Below, one piece after another: positions 50,225 through 57,463 of a stretch of DNA of 64,000 bases. The notes beneath the pieces were generated by a model. The model searched no databases. It had not been told where the DNA came from and was given only the letters and a program-made list of their open reading frames with translations. Source of the stretch: JACCSI01 sp035575715 (GTDB lineage Bacteria > Acidobacteriota > Vicinamibacteria > Vicinamibacterales > UBA2999); contig DATLXN010000020.1 in assembly GCA_035575715.1 (NCBI GenBank), forward strand, positions 124,001-188,000, read 5' to 3'. Numbering within the stretch: position 1 is the first letter of the stretch; every line of letters starts with the position of its first letter. The position numbers and the translations under genes are program-made.

Positions 50225-51064
50225 TTAATGACACCCCTGCAAGACACGGCTACGGGCCGATTCGTCGCAATACCAGTTGCCAAGAGGTTCTGGAGCAGAG
50301 TCAGAAAAACGTCTGTTGGTTGCTGGATCTGGCTCGGACAGATCGACCGCGGCGGTTACGGGATCGTGAAGCACGACGGCAAGTCCAGAAAAGCGCATCG
50401 CATTGCGTGGTCGCTGGTCAACGGCGAGATACCTGCTGGTTTTCAGGTGTGCCATCGCTGTGACAACCGCAGGTGTGTGCGTCCGGATCATCTGTTTGTC
50501 GAAACGTCTCTCGGTAACCGACGCGACGCCGTCGAAAAAGGGCGCCAAGCCAGAGGCGAGACAATCACCATCGCGAAGCTGACTCCGTCGCTCGTTCGAG
50601 AGGCACGCTAGCTGTACGAAGGTGGCTATACGAACATCACGGGATTGGGTAGGCGCTTCGGTGTCACCTACAGGGCGATGTTCCTGATCGTGACCAGGGC
50701 CACCTGGAAGCACATCTGAGACGTCGCCCTTCTTCCCAACCACGGTGATCGACTCGGCGGGGTGGATTTCAGCCCACCCGCCGTGACCGCGGTCGATCCG
50801 GCTGATGCCGCACGCCTTGACGACTTGGCCGACGCGCGGGGCCTCGAGAGGAATGAGCGGGATAATCTCGACGACGACCTTGTGCTCGACGCCCTTGACC
50901 GTCTTCGCGATCGTGAGATGCCAGTCGCCGTCCTGTTGCTTGCGCCGGTAGACCACCGTCGCCGTCACGCAGACGTGCGTGCGACTCGTCGTCGCCATCT
51001 TCTCGATGGGCACCGTGTGGTAGGTGCGGCCCGCGATGAGCGCCAGCAACAACGCGAGGATCAC
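50225..51064 (-). CDS. Exported phage protein of unknown function, 3' end overprinted by the HNH insertion
   Basis: Starts at GTG 51064, which overlaps the upstream stop by 4 bp (GTGA). A signal peptide (ILALLLALIAG) is followed by a compact beta domain (HVCVTATVVYRRKQQDGDWH, then VVEIIPLIPLEAPRVGQVVKACG and GWAEIHPAESITVVGK) of OB-fold appearance, similar to DUF3465-like secreted proteins. After about residue 115 (from 50720 down) the reading is simply the antisense of the HNH gene, so the native C-terminus and stop were probably lost on insertion. Only the part 50720-51064 is likely to be original. Confidence 0.5.
   Translation of the reverse strand: MILALLLALIAGRTYHTVPIEKMATTSRTHVCVTATVVYRRKQQDGDWHLTIAKTVKGVEHKVVVEIIPLIPLEAPRVGQVVKACGISRIDRGHGGWAEIHPAESITVVGKKGDVSDVLPGGPGHDQEHRPVGDTEAPTQSRDVRIATFVQLACLSNERRSQLRDGDCLASGLAPFFDGVASVTERRFDKQMIRTHTPAVVTAMAHLKTSRYLAVDQRPRNAMRFSGLAVVLHDPVTAAVDLSEPDPATNRRFSDSAPEPLGNWYCDESARSRVLQGCH
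50228..50719 (+). pseudogene. HNH homing-type endonuclease gene with an in-frame amber codon
   Basis: This is the only plus-strand gene in the phage cluster. Residues 1-127 give a phage HNH nuclease: WIWLGQIDRGGYGIVKHDGK, then KAHRIAWSL, CHRCDNRRCVRPDHLFVET and NRRDAVEKGR with the HNH metal site. The frame meets TAG at 50609, yet continues in the same frame for 35 sensible codons (LYEGGYTN, then LGRRFGVTYRAMFLIVTRATWKHI) to TGA at 50717. That is the usual C-terminal helix-turn-helix of these nucleases. It starts 5 bp from the papain-like gene's ATG on the other strand, as expected for an inserted free-standing endonuclease. It could be inactive or read through. Confidence 0.75.
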
Positions 51065-51210
51065 TTCGGGAGATCCCTTTGTGCGACGTAATCGAAACAG
51101 CGGCCGCATTCGAACGCGACGCGCGGGTGTGACGACTTCTGCGGATCGTGACCGAGCAGCTTGCAGCGCATCCGCTGCCACCAGGTGCTCCCGCCATCGG
51201 ACCACTTCAT
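51061..51210 (-). CDS. 49-residue phage zinc-binding microprotein
   Basis: A short gene supported by exact 4-bp overlaps on both sides: ATG 51210 overlaps the upstream TGA, and its own TGA (51061-51063) overlaps the next GTG. The sequence begins MKWSDGGSTWWQRMRCKLLG, includes CKLLGHDP and ends with FECGRCFDYVAQRDLPK. One Cys-His pair and a CxxC pair suggest a single zinc site. The function is unknown; similar tiny ribbons are common in phage genomes. Confidence 0.65.
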   Translation of the reverse strand: MKWSDGGSTWWQRMRCKLLGHDPQKSSHPRVAFECGRCFDYVAQRDLPK

Positions 51211-52328
51211 CGCTTGGGCCTCAATGTCAGCGTGCCCGAGAACTTCGCCGGCCCCGAGTAGGTCGGCGGATTCTCCAGGGCCTGGCGCGCGAGATCGACG
51301 GCGGTGAGCACATCCTCGATGCGGTTGCGCGTGTCCTGTTGGGTACCGGCCGCTGCCGCGGCGCTCTGTGCCGCCATTTCGGCCGTCGCCACCGCGTCAC
51401 GTAACGCCAGATCCTGTCGGTCCATCTTCTGATGCAGCTCGGTGACTAACGTGCGCAGTTGCGCGATGGCCTGGAGCACGTCGCCGTGCGCGGTCGCAGG
51501 CGGCACCGGTGTCGGGATTGGCAATGGCGGTACCGGCACGGGAGAAGGGCCTGACGGCACGTCCCCTACGTGATTCACCGGTGCGACAGGAATAAAGTGC
51601 TGGCCGGTCAAATTGAACAGCGGCGGATTGCGCGCGGGCGGGACGATCCGGTAGCCCACTAGTGAGCCATTGAGTTGCCGTGCGAGGACATCGTGACTCG
51701 CCGGCCGAGACGGATCGGCGCTCTTCATCCCCCAGCCTTCGCCAGGAAATGAGAACGCGAACTGCTCGGCTGCGCGGCGGGTGCTCAATCCGTTGTGATT
51801 GACGCCTTGCGCGGCGAGTCGCATCAGGACGTCGCTATGTCGCGCCTCCCATCCGGCGCTCGGAAACGGTGCCGGCCCGGGCCCGCCGGCGCCGCTCGAT
51901 GGCTGCACGCTGAACGGATCGACCCACGCGCCGCGATCGCCAGGGCCGCCTGGTCCTGGACTCCAGACCACGCGCTGACCGGGTGCGCCGCAGCCACCGC
52001 AGATATCGACGATCTCCATCGGCGCGTTGCCGCGGGTGACGTCGACCGCGGTCCCACCGTCGCGAAACGCTAGGATGTCTTGGCTGAGGTCACGCGGGTT
52101 TCCCCGCTTGCCGTTGACACCCCACCCGTCGCCGAGATCGCGCGCGCAGAGGATGACAAAGTCGGTCGAGCAGGGTCGTCCGGAATGCGCGCAGGCGAAG
52201 GCCTCGGGATACTTTGCGGCGCAGGCGTGGACATCCGATTCGCGGTTCGGCACCTGCGCCCAGGCGAGCGACGACGAGGCCGCGAACGCAAACACCAGTA
52301 ACGCCAATTGAGCGGTTTTCTTCATCAT
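51207..52328 (-). CDS. Exported phage-encoded protein with Pro-rich linker and C-terminal coiled coil
   Basis: 373 residues; ATG 52328 overlaps the endolysin TAA by one base, and AAAGGA lies upstream. A signal peptide spans about residues 1-25 (MMKKTAQLALLVFAFA). The N-terminal domain of about 150 residues has conserved-looking Cys (HACAAKYPEAFACAHSG, CSTDFVILCARDLG, DICGGCG) and a GDGWGVNGKRGNP segment. A middle domain, a Pro-rich linker (PSPVPVPPLPIPTPVPP) and a helical coiled coil (LRTLVTELHQKMDRQDLALR) follow. A signal peptide is unusual for a structural phage protein, so it may be an envelope or effector protein. No family was recognised. Confidence 0.6.
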   Translation of the reverse strand: MMKKTAQLALLVFAFAASSSLAWAQVPNRESDVHACAAKYPEAFACAHSGRPCSTDFVILCARDLGDGWGVNGKRGNPRDLSQDILAFRDGGTAVDVTRGNAPMEIVDICGGCGAPGQRVVWSPGPGGPGDRGAWVDPFSVQPSSGAGGPGPAPFPSAGWEARHSDVLMRLAAQGVNHNGLSTRRAAEQFAFSFPGEGWGMKSADPSRPASHDVLARQLNGSLVGYRIVPPARNPPLFNLTGQHFIPVAPVNHVGDVPSGPSPVPVPPLPIPTPVPPATAHGDVLQAIAQLRTLVTELHQKMDRQDLALRDAVATAEMAAQSAAAAAGTQQDTRNRIEDVLTAVDLARQALENPPTYSGPAKFSGTLTLRPKR

Positions 52329-52822
52329 TAATTCCTTTCCATGATTGGTGAGTCGACGACTTGCCACGCCGACTGGAAATGGTCGCGCCACGTGGTTTCG
52401 TGTGGCCTCCCCGGCCTCCAGGTGCGCAGGTAGAGCGCCCATCCCGCCGCCGGGTCATCCGCGCCGGGCAATGGCGCGGGGTCCGTCCACAGCAGGCACC
52501 GCGCGAACGCGCTGGCCAGCACGTCGTTGTGCTCGATCGCGCTGAAACACGCATCGAGAAACACCGGGTAGCAAAGCGCCTGCAGCGCGGCACCGATGAT
52601 CGGCCGGGTCGTGGGATGCACAATGACGCCAGCCGTCCCGCCGTTGCGCTCGAACTGGTAGAGACCGCGCGCCGGTCCGCCGCCCATCTGCCGCCGATGG
52701 CGACATCGCGATTCCTGCAGCGCGATAGCCAGCAGCATCGCCGTCGCGCGCGGGGACGCCATCGCTGGCGGCAACACGGCATAGGCAGCCGGAATCGCGA
52801 ATTGGTGGAGGTGAGTCAACAT
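52328..52822 (-). CDS. Phage endolysin/lysozyme-like transglycosylase
   Basis: 164 residues, GGAG ten bases before the ATG. A lysozyme-fold core is recognisable in LLAIALQESRCRHRRQMGGG, with the catalytic Glu in ALQES, followed by PARGLYQFERNGGTAGV. It cuts glycan strands to release virions. It has no signal peptide or anchor, so it would need a holin; none is recognised unless one of the neighbouring membrane or exported proteins serves. It is followed directly by the exported coiled-coil protein (one-base overlap). Confidence 0.75.
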   Translation of the reverse strand: MLTHLHQFAIPAAYAVLPPAMASPRATAMLLAIALQESRCRHRRQMGGGPARGLYQFERNGGTAGVIVHPTTRPIIGAALQALCYPVFLDACFSAIEHNDVLASAFARCLLWTDPAPLPGADDPAAGWALYLRTWRPGRPHETTWRDHFQSAWQVVDSPIMERN

Positions 52823-52835
52823 GGTTGTCTCCGCT

Positions 52836-53372
52836 TTACGGAATGCGAACGGGGACCTGCCCCGTCGCGGCTTTCACGGCGAAATCGATATCGGCTTGCA
52901 GGTAGGCCACACTCGGGAAGGTGTGCTTGAACGCTGCGAGGTAGGTCGCCGCTGGCCGCTTCGACGAGTAGCCATAGTGCGCGGCGATCCCCACGCCGAC
53001 GAGTTCAGCGAACACCTGACCGGTGGCGCGGTCGAGGGCTGGTGGGCCGAACAGGTGCCCGAGCTCGTGGGCTAATACCTCGAACGTCGCATTCACCGGC
53101 ATCGGTGTGCGCAATTCGATCTGATGCGCCACGCTGTCAATGCGTCCAAAGATCGGGTGCCCTGACGGCAGCGCCAACCCTTCGACATAGGTCACTTCGA
53201 AGCCCCACGACCGCACGCGCGTCAGCAGTTCATCAAGCGCGCGCTGCATCGAGTCGCCCTCGGTCGGCTCGTACGTCGCTTGATGGTGGGGGATCTTGCT
53301 CGCCATCTCGATTACAGAGGGCGCACAGCCGACGTTGGCGGTGAGTAGCGCAATCAGGAGCACGCGGGTCAT
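52836..53372 (-). CDS. Exported metalloprotease-like phage protein (HELGH)
   Basis: 178 residues, AAAGGA before the ATG. A signal sequence (VLLIALLTANVGCAP) ends in a Cys that could be lipidated, though the lipobox is weak. A zinc-peptidase motif HELGH occurs in ATFEVLAHELGHLFGPPAL, resembling ImmA/IrrE-type or small gluzincin domains. It lies between a PAS protein and the endolysin in the lysis region. It might act on the cell envelope. The catalytic assignment rests on a single motif. Confidence 0.6.
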   Translation of the reverse strand: MTRVLLIALLTANVGCAPSVIEMASKIPHHQATYEPTEGDSMQRALDELLTRVRSWGFEVTYVEGLALPSGHPIFGRIDSVAHQIELRTPMPVNATFEVLAHELGHLFGPPALDRATGQVFAELVGVGIAAHYGYSSKRPAATYLAAFKHTFPSVAYLQADIDFAVKAATGQVPVRIP

Positions 53373-53416
53373 GGCGAATATCCTTTCCAGTCCGAGTTCG
53401 TGGCCAACAACAACAA

Positions 53417-53458
53417 CGGCCCCGCAGACGCGCAGTGGTTGCGCGAACTACGGGGCCG
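53417..53458 (-). terminator. Intrinsic-terminator-like stem upstream of the metalloprotease-like gene
   Basis: CGGCCCCG (53417-53424) pairs with CGGGGCCG (53451-53458), and inside it CGCGCA (53429-53434) pairs with TGCGCG (53440-53445). On the minus strand the stem is followed by TTGTTGTTGTTGG, a U-rich but interrupted tail. It would end or attenuate the prophage tail transcript after the PAS gene. Confidence 0.5.
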
Positions 53459-53486
53459 CTTCAGGTCCCGATCGCTTTTGTTGTTG

Positions 53487-53559
53487 GTCTCAGCGCGCCA
53501 AAGCGGAGCGCGTGTCATCCGCCGGCGGGTGGCCACCACACCGGCGAACTAGCTGAGAC
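53487..53559. ncRNA. Candidate structured three-way-junction RNA element
   Basis: An 8-bp closing stem GTCTCAGC (53487-53494)/GCTGAGAC (53552-53559) encloses two helices: GCGC (53495-53498)/GCGC (53508-53511), and CGCCGG (53520-53525)/CCGGCG (53541-53546) with an inner GGTGGCCACC. It lies in the only long gap (197 bp) of the lysis region, next to the terminator-like stem. It does not fit a tRNA. The type is unknown. Confidence 0.4.
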
Positions 53560-53569
53560 AACCTCGTTG

Positions 53570-54217
53570 TTAGTTCATCGTTCTCGCCTCGCGCATTTCG
53601 ACGGCGCCGAGCCAGCCGGCCACGTCGCCGGTGTCGTCGCGCATCGGATCGGCGCTGAGCCGCACGCGGATCTCGTGGCCCTCTTTCCTTTCATCGCCGG
53701 ACGCGCCGTAGCAGAACGTCATCTCGGTGCTGAAGATGCGCTTGTCTTTGACCGCACGGAACCAGCCGTCGGCTACGCGGTCGCGATCGGACTCTTTCAC
53801 CGCCGTCAGCCAGCCGCGGCCAATCAGGTCCGCTTTCGAATAGCCAATGAGCCACTGAAAGGACCGGTTGGTGTAAACCAGTTCCCCGTTGCTGTCCGTA
53901 AAAAACATCGGATGATCAAGAACGTTGATGATCGCGGTGTGTGTCGCCAGCGTGCGATTGACTTTTGGATCGATGCGATTGATGGCATCGCGCAGACTTT
54001 TCCCGCCGTTGCTTTCGAGCTGTTGCTCGATCTTGAACAGACGCCCGGAGTTCACCTCGTGGCGCGCGTTCAGCACTTCGATCTGACCCAAGCCGACGTT
54101 GATCGCCGTGACAAACGTGGAGCCGCGCCGATGCCACCCGCGCACAAACTTAAAGGCGTGGTAGAAGGCCGGCGGGCCACCTATTAACGCGAACCACGGA
54201 GCGAACTGCTCGATCAT
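53570..54217 (-). CDS. Membrane-anchored PAS-domain protein in the prophage
   Basis: 215 residues; the start overlaps the previous stop by 4 bp. A hydrophobic N-terminus (IEQFAPWFALIGGPPAFYHAF) is followed by a helical segment (residues about 40-90) and a PAS domain (HPMFFTDSNGELVYTNRSFQWLIGYSKADLIGRG, residues about 100-135, then its C-terminal PAC part EIRVRLSADPMRDDTGDVAGWLGAVEM). No kinase, cyclase or DNA-binding part follows. PAS domains sense small molecules, redox or light. The position between tail-fibre and lysis genes suggests a possible holin-like or lysis-timing role, which is speculation. Confidence 0.75.
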   Translation of the reverse strand: MIEQFAPWFALIGGPPAFYHAFKFVRGWHRRGSTFVTAINVGLGQIEVLNARHEVNSGRLFKIEQQLESNGGKSLRDAINRIDPKVNRTLATHTAIINVLDHPMFFTDSNGELVYTNRSFQWLIGYSKADLIGRGWLTAVKESDRDRVADGWFRAVKDKRIFSTEMTFCYGASGDERKEGHEIRVRLSADPMRDDTGDVAGWLGAVEMREARTMN

Positions 54218-54573
54218 GAGCTCGCCATCGCCTTTCGGTAGGCAATCGCCTTGTTCAGCAGTTGTTGACGTTCGAGCGCGGACGGCGCCGCGCCGGTGGC
54301 CTGGTGCACGGTCGCGTAGGCGATGGCCAGCAGCGCTTTCACGTCCACGTCGGCCGACGCGTGGAGATCACCTTCAACCGCGGCGTACTCCGTCAACCAC
54401 AGCGCGATGTCGCCGGCCGACGGCTGCGGGATCTCGGGCGAATGCCACTGCAGCCCGGCGCAGGCATCGCCGTTGGCCGCGGTGTATGGCTGGACCTGGT
54501 CACCGGCGAGCGCGAACGCCGCACCGGGCCGCTTCCAATGAATGACTCGAACGATCCGTTCGTGTGGCGTCAT
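54214..54573 (-). CDS. Small phage tail-region protein (XkdW-like)
   Basis: 119 residues from the ATG at 54573, which overlaps the fibre gene stop by 4 bp; a longer frame to 54840 lies inside that gene and is ignored. The layout (IHWKRPGAAFALAGDQVQPYTAANG, then LQWHSPEIPQPSAGDIALWLTEY) resembles the small proteins coded after tail fibres (XkdW type), in which a P-x-P-S/T-x-x-E/D-I motif is usual. It may assist fibre assembly. The stop overlaps the PAS gene start by 4 bp. Confidence 0.6.
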   Translation of the reverse strand: MTPHERIVRVIHWKRPGAAFALAGDQVQPYTAANGDACAGLQWHSPEIPQPSAGDIALWLTEYAAVEGDLHASADVDVKALLAIAYATVHQATGAAPSALERQQLLNKAIAYRKAMASS

Positions 54574-55502
54574 GGGGATACCTCGATCAGCAGTAGCGTG
54601 CTGACAGAACCGCTCGACTGCACGTAGGTGTTGGGGAGACCAGCCGTCGACGCGAGCTGCGTCTTGTAGGTACGCACGCCGGTACCGCCAGATGTATCGA
54701 TGGCGACAGTGGCACAGGTGCCGATATAGTTCTGCGAGGTGCCGCCGTTCTGCGCGCCGGAGCGCTCGAACTCGTGGAGGGAGACGCCGTCGCGCAACAG
54801 GACCAACCGTAGTGCCGTGTTGTTGGTGTCCTTCCCACACCCGGCCTGGAAGGCCAGGACAATGACCTTATTGGCCGTCGACTTCAGCGTGATCGTCCCG
54901 GTGAGACCCGTGTCTACGAGTATCGCAGAGGCGCTGCTGATCTGCGTGCTGTAGCTGAACGTCGCGATCTGTGCGACACGGAACGGATCGGGAAGCGTGT
55001 GCCAATTGCTTCCGTCGCAAAACATCGTCGCCGATGCGTACTGCAACAGCCCCAGCGTCGTCGCGCCGTCGATGGTTTCCGCACCATTGGCGTCCACCGT
55101 CACCACTCCGCCGCCGATGTTCTTGATGGTCAGTGCACGGCCGCTGTTCCCGGCCGCCGCATACAACGACAGCGTGAACGTGCCGGCGGTCACCGCAATA
55201 ATGTCGTCGGTCGTCAGCGCCGTGTAGGCGGCGCTGATGGACGTCAACGTGCGGACGTTCGGGAAGCCTAAGACCGGGTCCGCGCCGGCGCCCTTTGTCA
55301 GGAGCGCTTGTCCAGCCGTGCCCGCGGCGACGCGCCCGAGCTGGGTGGCACTGGTCGCAAAGAGGAAGTCGCGCGCGGCCTGGCTCGGTAACGCCAAGGC
55401 GCCTGCGTAGAGCGCCGCCGGATTGGCGACGACGTCCTGGTTCCAGATCGCCGCCGTAATGAGCGTCCCGGTCGTCCGCGTCGATGGCGCACCATAGGCC
55501 AT
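54570..55502 (-). CDS. Phage tail-fibre/receptor-binding-like structural protein
   Basis: 310 residues. The N-terminal WNQDVVANPAAL and the TAGQALLTKGAGADPVLGF block are typical of phage fibre and short-tail proteins. The middle repeats short beta strands (TLTSISAAYTALTTDD, ALTIKNIGGGVVTVDANG, ETIDGATTL, MFCDGSNWH) as in beta-helical or prism shafts. The C-terminal domain is a beta sandwich (TLKSTANKVIVLAFQAG). It is probably the host-recognition part. It starts one base after the upstream gene's stop. Confidence 0.7.
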   Translation of the reverse strand: MAYGAPSTRTTGTLITAAIWNQDVVANPAALYAGALALPSQAARDFLFATSATQLGRVAAGTAGQALLTKGAGADPVLGFPNVRTLTSISAAYTALTTDDIIAVTAGTFTLSLYAAAGNSGRALTIKNIGGGVVTVDANGAETIDGATTLGLLQYASATMFCDGSNWHTLPDPFRVAQIATFSYSTQISSASAILVDTGLTGTITLKSTANKVIVLAFQAGCGKDTNNTALRLVLLRDGVSLHEFERSGAQNGGTSQNYIGTCATVAIDTSGGTGVRTYKTQLASTAGLPNTYVQSSGSVSTLLLIEVSP

Positions 55503-55931
55503 TTAGAAGATCCCGTCTGCGTGCGCGAGGTTCTCCGCGCACAACGTTTCGTAGGTTTCCGGTGGCGCGTAATTCCGTTGATGCATGTGGCGCCGACACA
55601 AGAGCACCCGTTCGATGTCGCGCCACCGCGCCGGCGGCGCGACATCCTGATACATCGCTCCGCACGAGAAGCAGCAGGCGGCTTCCCACTCGGGGTCGTA
55701 AATCGGATACTCATCGCCGCACGGACACTTGACCTTCCACACGCCATGGCTAATAAGAGGCCCCGACAAGTGCGCGTGGTCGCCGGCATGTGGCGTGCCC
55801 CAGTTGCGGTCGGGGAATGCCGCGCGGCCGTCCAACAGCTGTTGGATCATCAGACCGCGGTAGGCCTCCACGGTCGCGCACTGCGTCCCGAACTCGTGAC
55901 GCGGCCGGCCAATCGTGAGGTAGGGGCGCAT
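55503..55931 (-). CDS. Phage-encoded zinc-ribbon protein
   Basis: 142 residues from the ATG at 55931, overlapping the upstream TGA by one base. A zinc-ribbon is seen in WKVKCPCGDEYPIYD, then ACCFSCGAMYQDVAPP (CxC and CxxC pairs). The N-terminal third (MRPYLTIGRPRHEFG) is unassigned. It is inserted between the tail structural protein and the fibre protein; a tail-associated or regulatory role is possible. Not recognised further. Confidence 0.6.
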   Translation of the reverse strand: MRPYLTIGRPRHEFGTQCATVEAYRGLMIQQLLDGRAAFPDRNWGTPHAGDHAHLSGPLISHGVWKVKCPCGDEYPIYDPEWEAACCFSCGAMYQDVAPPARWRDIERVLLCRRHMHQRNYAPPETYETLCAENLAHADGIF

Positions 55932-57463
55932 CAGTAGGACAACCTCGTACTCACACCGAGCTCGCCGGCGCCCGCCGTGCCAAGCTGCCAGTACACGGTG
56001 GTGCTCGCCGGCGCGAGCCACCAGGTCACGTCAAGGGTCTCTGTTTCGGAGACGCCGAATTCGATGCCGTTAATGAAGTACTCCGTCGCCACCGTGAGCC
56101 CGGCGACTGTCTCGGCGAGGCGCACGCGCGCGCTGATGTCACCGGTCAGCGCGGCCGTCAGCAATACGGCCGACTGGTTCGCGAGGAACCGGACTGCGCG
56201 CACATTGGCGAGCGGGTCCTTGAACACTTCCTTCAGATACAGCGACGCGTCAGAGGCGACGAGCGCGTTGCTCTGGTAAATCATCTCGATGCTGGTGACG
56301 TTCGCGCCGTATGTCGCCTTACTGGTGGCGTCGGACGCTTCGGCCGTGACGGGGTTCAGCGCGTAGATACCGTCCCCGCGGACCTGCAGTGTCCGCACGC
56401 GACCTGGAATGGTGCCGTTGTTCGTAATGGCCAGCATCACGGACGACGAGAAGAACGACGCGACGACGCTGAACGACGAGGTCAGGTTCGCCCCCGACCC
56501 GTCGGCCGCCGCATTCATCAGGTAATCGGTTGTCGCCACCGGTGCGATCTGATTGGTCGCGCCGATCTTGGTATCGCGCTGGACCGGGTCGGTGTAGTCG
56601 AAAAACAGCGTCCGCGTTTCGCCTGGGTTGATGGCTTGCTCGATCGGCGCGTCGATCTTCGCGATAATGATGCCCACGCCGATGGTCCGGGGGAAGGCCT
56701 TCACGCGGAACACGTTCAGAATATCCGAGCGGCCGCCCGGGAACTCCAGGCCGTGCATCGTGTTGTCCAGCGTGCATAGGACTGACGTCACGAGTGTGCG
56801 CGTCGTGCGCGCCTCGAACTTCAACGTCTGACCCACCGTGGCATCGCGGACGCAGGCGATGATCCCGAGTTCGCTCTTGGCTAGGTCCGCCCAGATCGCC
56901 ATGACCTTGGTGTCCTGGCTGACGTTATCGAGCGCGTAGACGTAGACGTCGCGTCCCGCTTCGATGCTGGTCAGCGCCGGCTGTTCGGTCATGTTGGCCA
57001 GCACCGCGGAGAACACCTGGTCGCTGCGCTTATTCACCTGGATCGGCGTCGGCGCATTCGCCCGGGCCGCCTCGTTCATAAAGTCGACGGCGACGCACGC
57101 GACACGGCGGCTTTCGAATTGCCCGGGCTCAGGGATGATCTGGTCGAGTCGGCCCATCCAATACCGCGTGTCGGCGCCATAGACCTGCTTTAGACGCACA
57201 GGGATGCCGAACCCCCAGCCGGGGCGCTTCATGGCGTGGAACGGCGAGTAATAGCCGAGCAGGGCGCCGCTGTTGGCCTCGTCATTCCGCATCTGAAACG
57301 CCAACGTGCCGGACTCGGCGACGCGCACCTCGGGCCGATGGGTCTTGATGCCGTACGACAATCGATACCTGTCGCTCGTCGTGTCGGCGGTCAGGTCGGT
57401 CCAGCCGCCGCCAACGCCGTTCAACTCGGCTTCGATGGTGTGGGTTGGCAGCACCCAGGCCAT
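55931..57463 (-). CDS. Phage tail structural protein downstream of tape measure (distal-tail region)
   Basis: 510 residues. It begins MAWVLPTHTIEAELNGVGGG and is beta-rich throughout. The part ATRYWMGRLDQI-like (GADTRYWMGRLDQIIPEPG) is reminiscent of distal-tail/baseplate hub proteins that follow the tape measure in siphoviruses. The last third (TGDISARVRLAETVAGLTV, then TVYWQLGTAGAGELG) is a separate beta module. Position and size are the main evidence; the specific family is not recognised. The ATG shares one base with the tape-measure stop (TGATG). Confidence 0.65.
   Translation of the reverse strand: MAWVLPTHTIEAELNGVGGGWTDLTADTTSDRYRLSYGIKTHRPEVRVAESGTLAFQMRNDEANSGALLGYYSPFHAMKRPGWGFGIPVRLKQVYGADTRYWMGRLDQIIPEPGQFESRRVACVAVDFMNEAARANAPTPIQVNKRSDQVFSAVLANMTEQPALTSIEAGRDVYVYALDNVSQDTKVMAIWADLAKSELGIIACVRDATVGQTLKFEARTTRTLVTSVLCTLDNTMHGLEFPGGRSDILNVFRVKAFPRTIGVGIIIAKIDAPIEQAINPGETRTLFFDYTDPVQRDTKIGATNQIAPVATTDYLMNAAADGSGANLTSSFSVVASFFSSSVMLAITNNGTIPGRVRTLQVRGDGIYALNPVTAEASDATSKATYGANVTSIEMIYQSNALVASDASLYLKEVFKDPLANVRAVRFLANQSAVLLTAALTGDISARVRLAETVAGLTVATEYFINGIEFGVSETETLDVTWWLAPASTTVYWQLGTAGAGELGVSTRLSY

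Noticed and set aside
53487..53559. tRNA or tmRNA
   Set aside because: No CCA end, no T-arm or anticodon arm; the fold is a three-helix junction unlike a cloverleaf.
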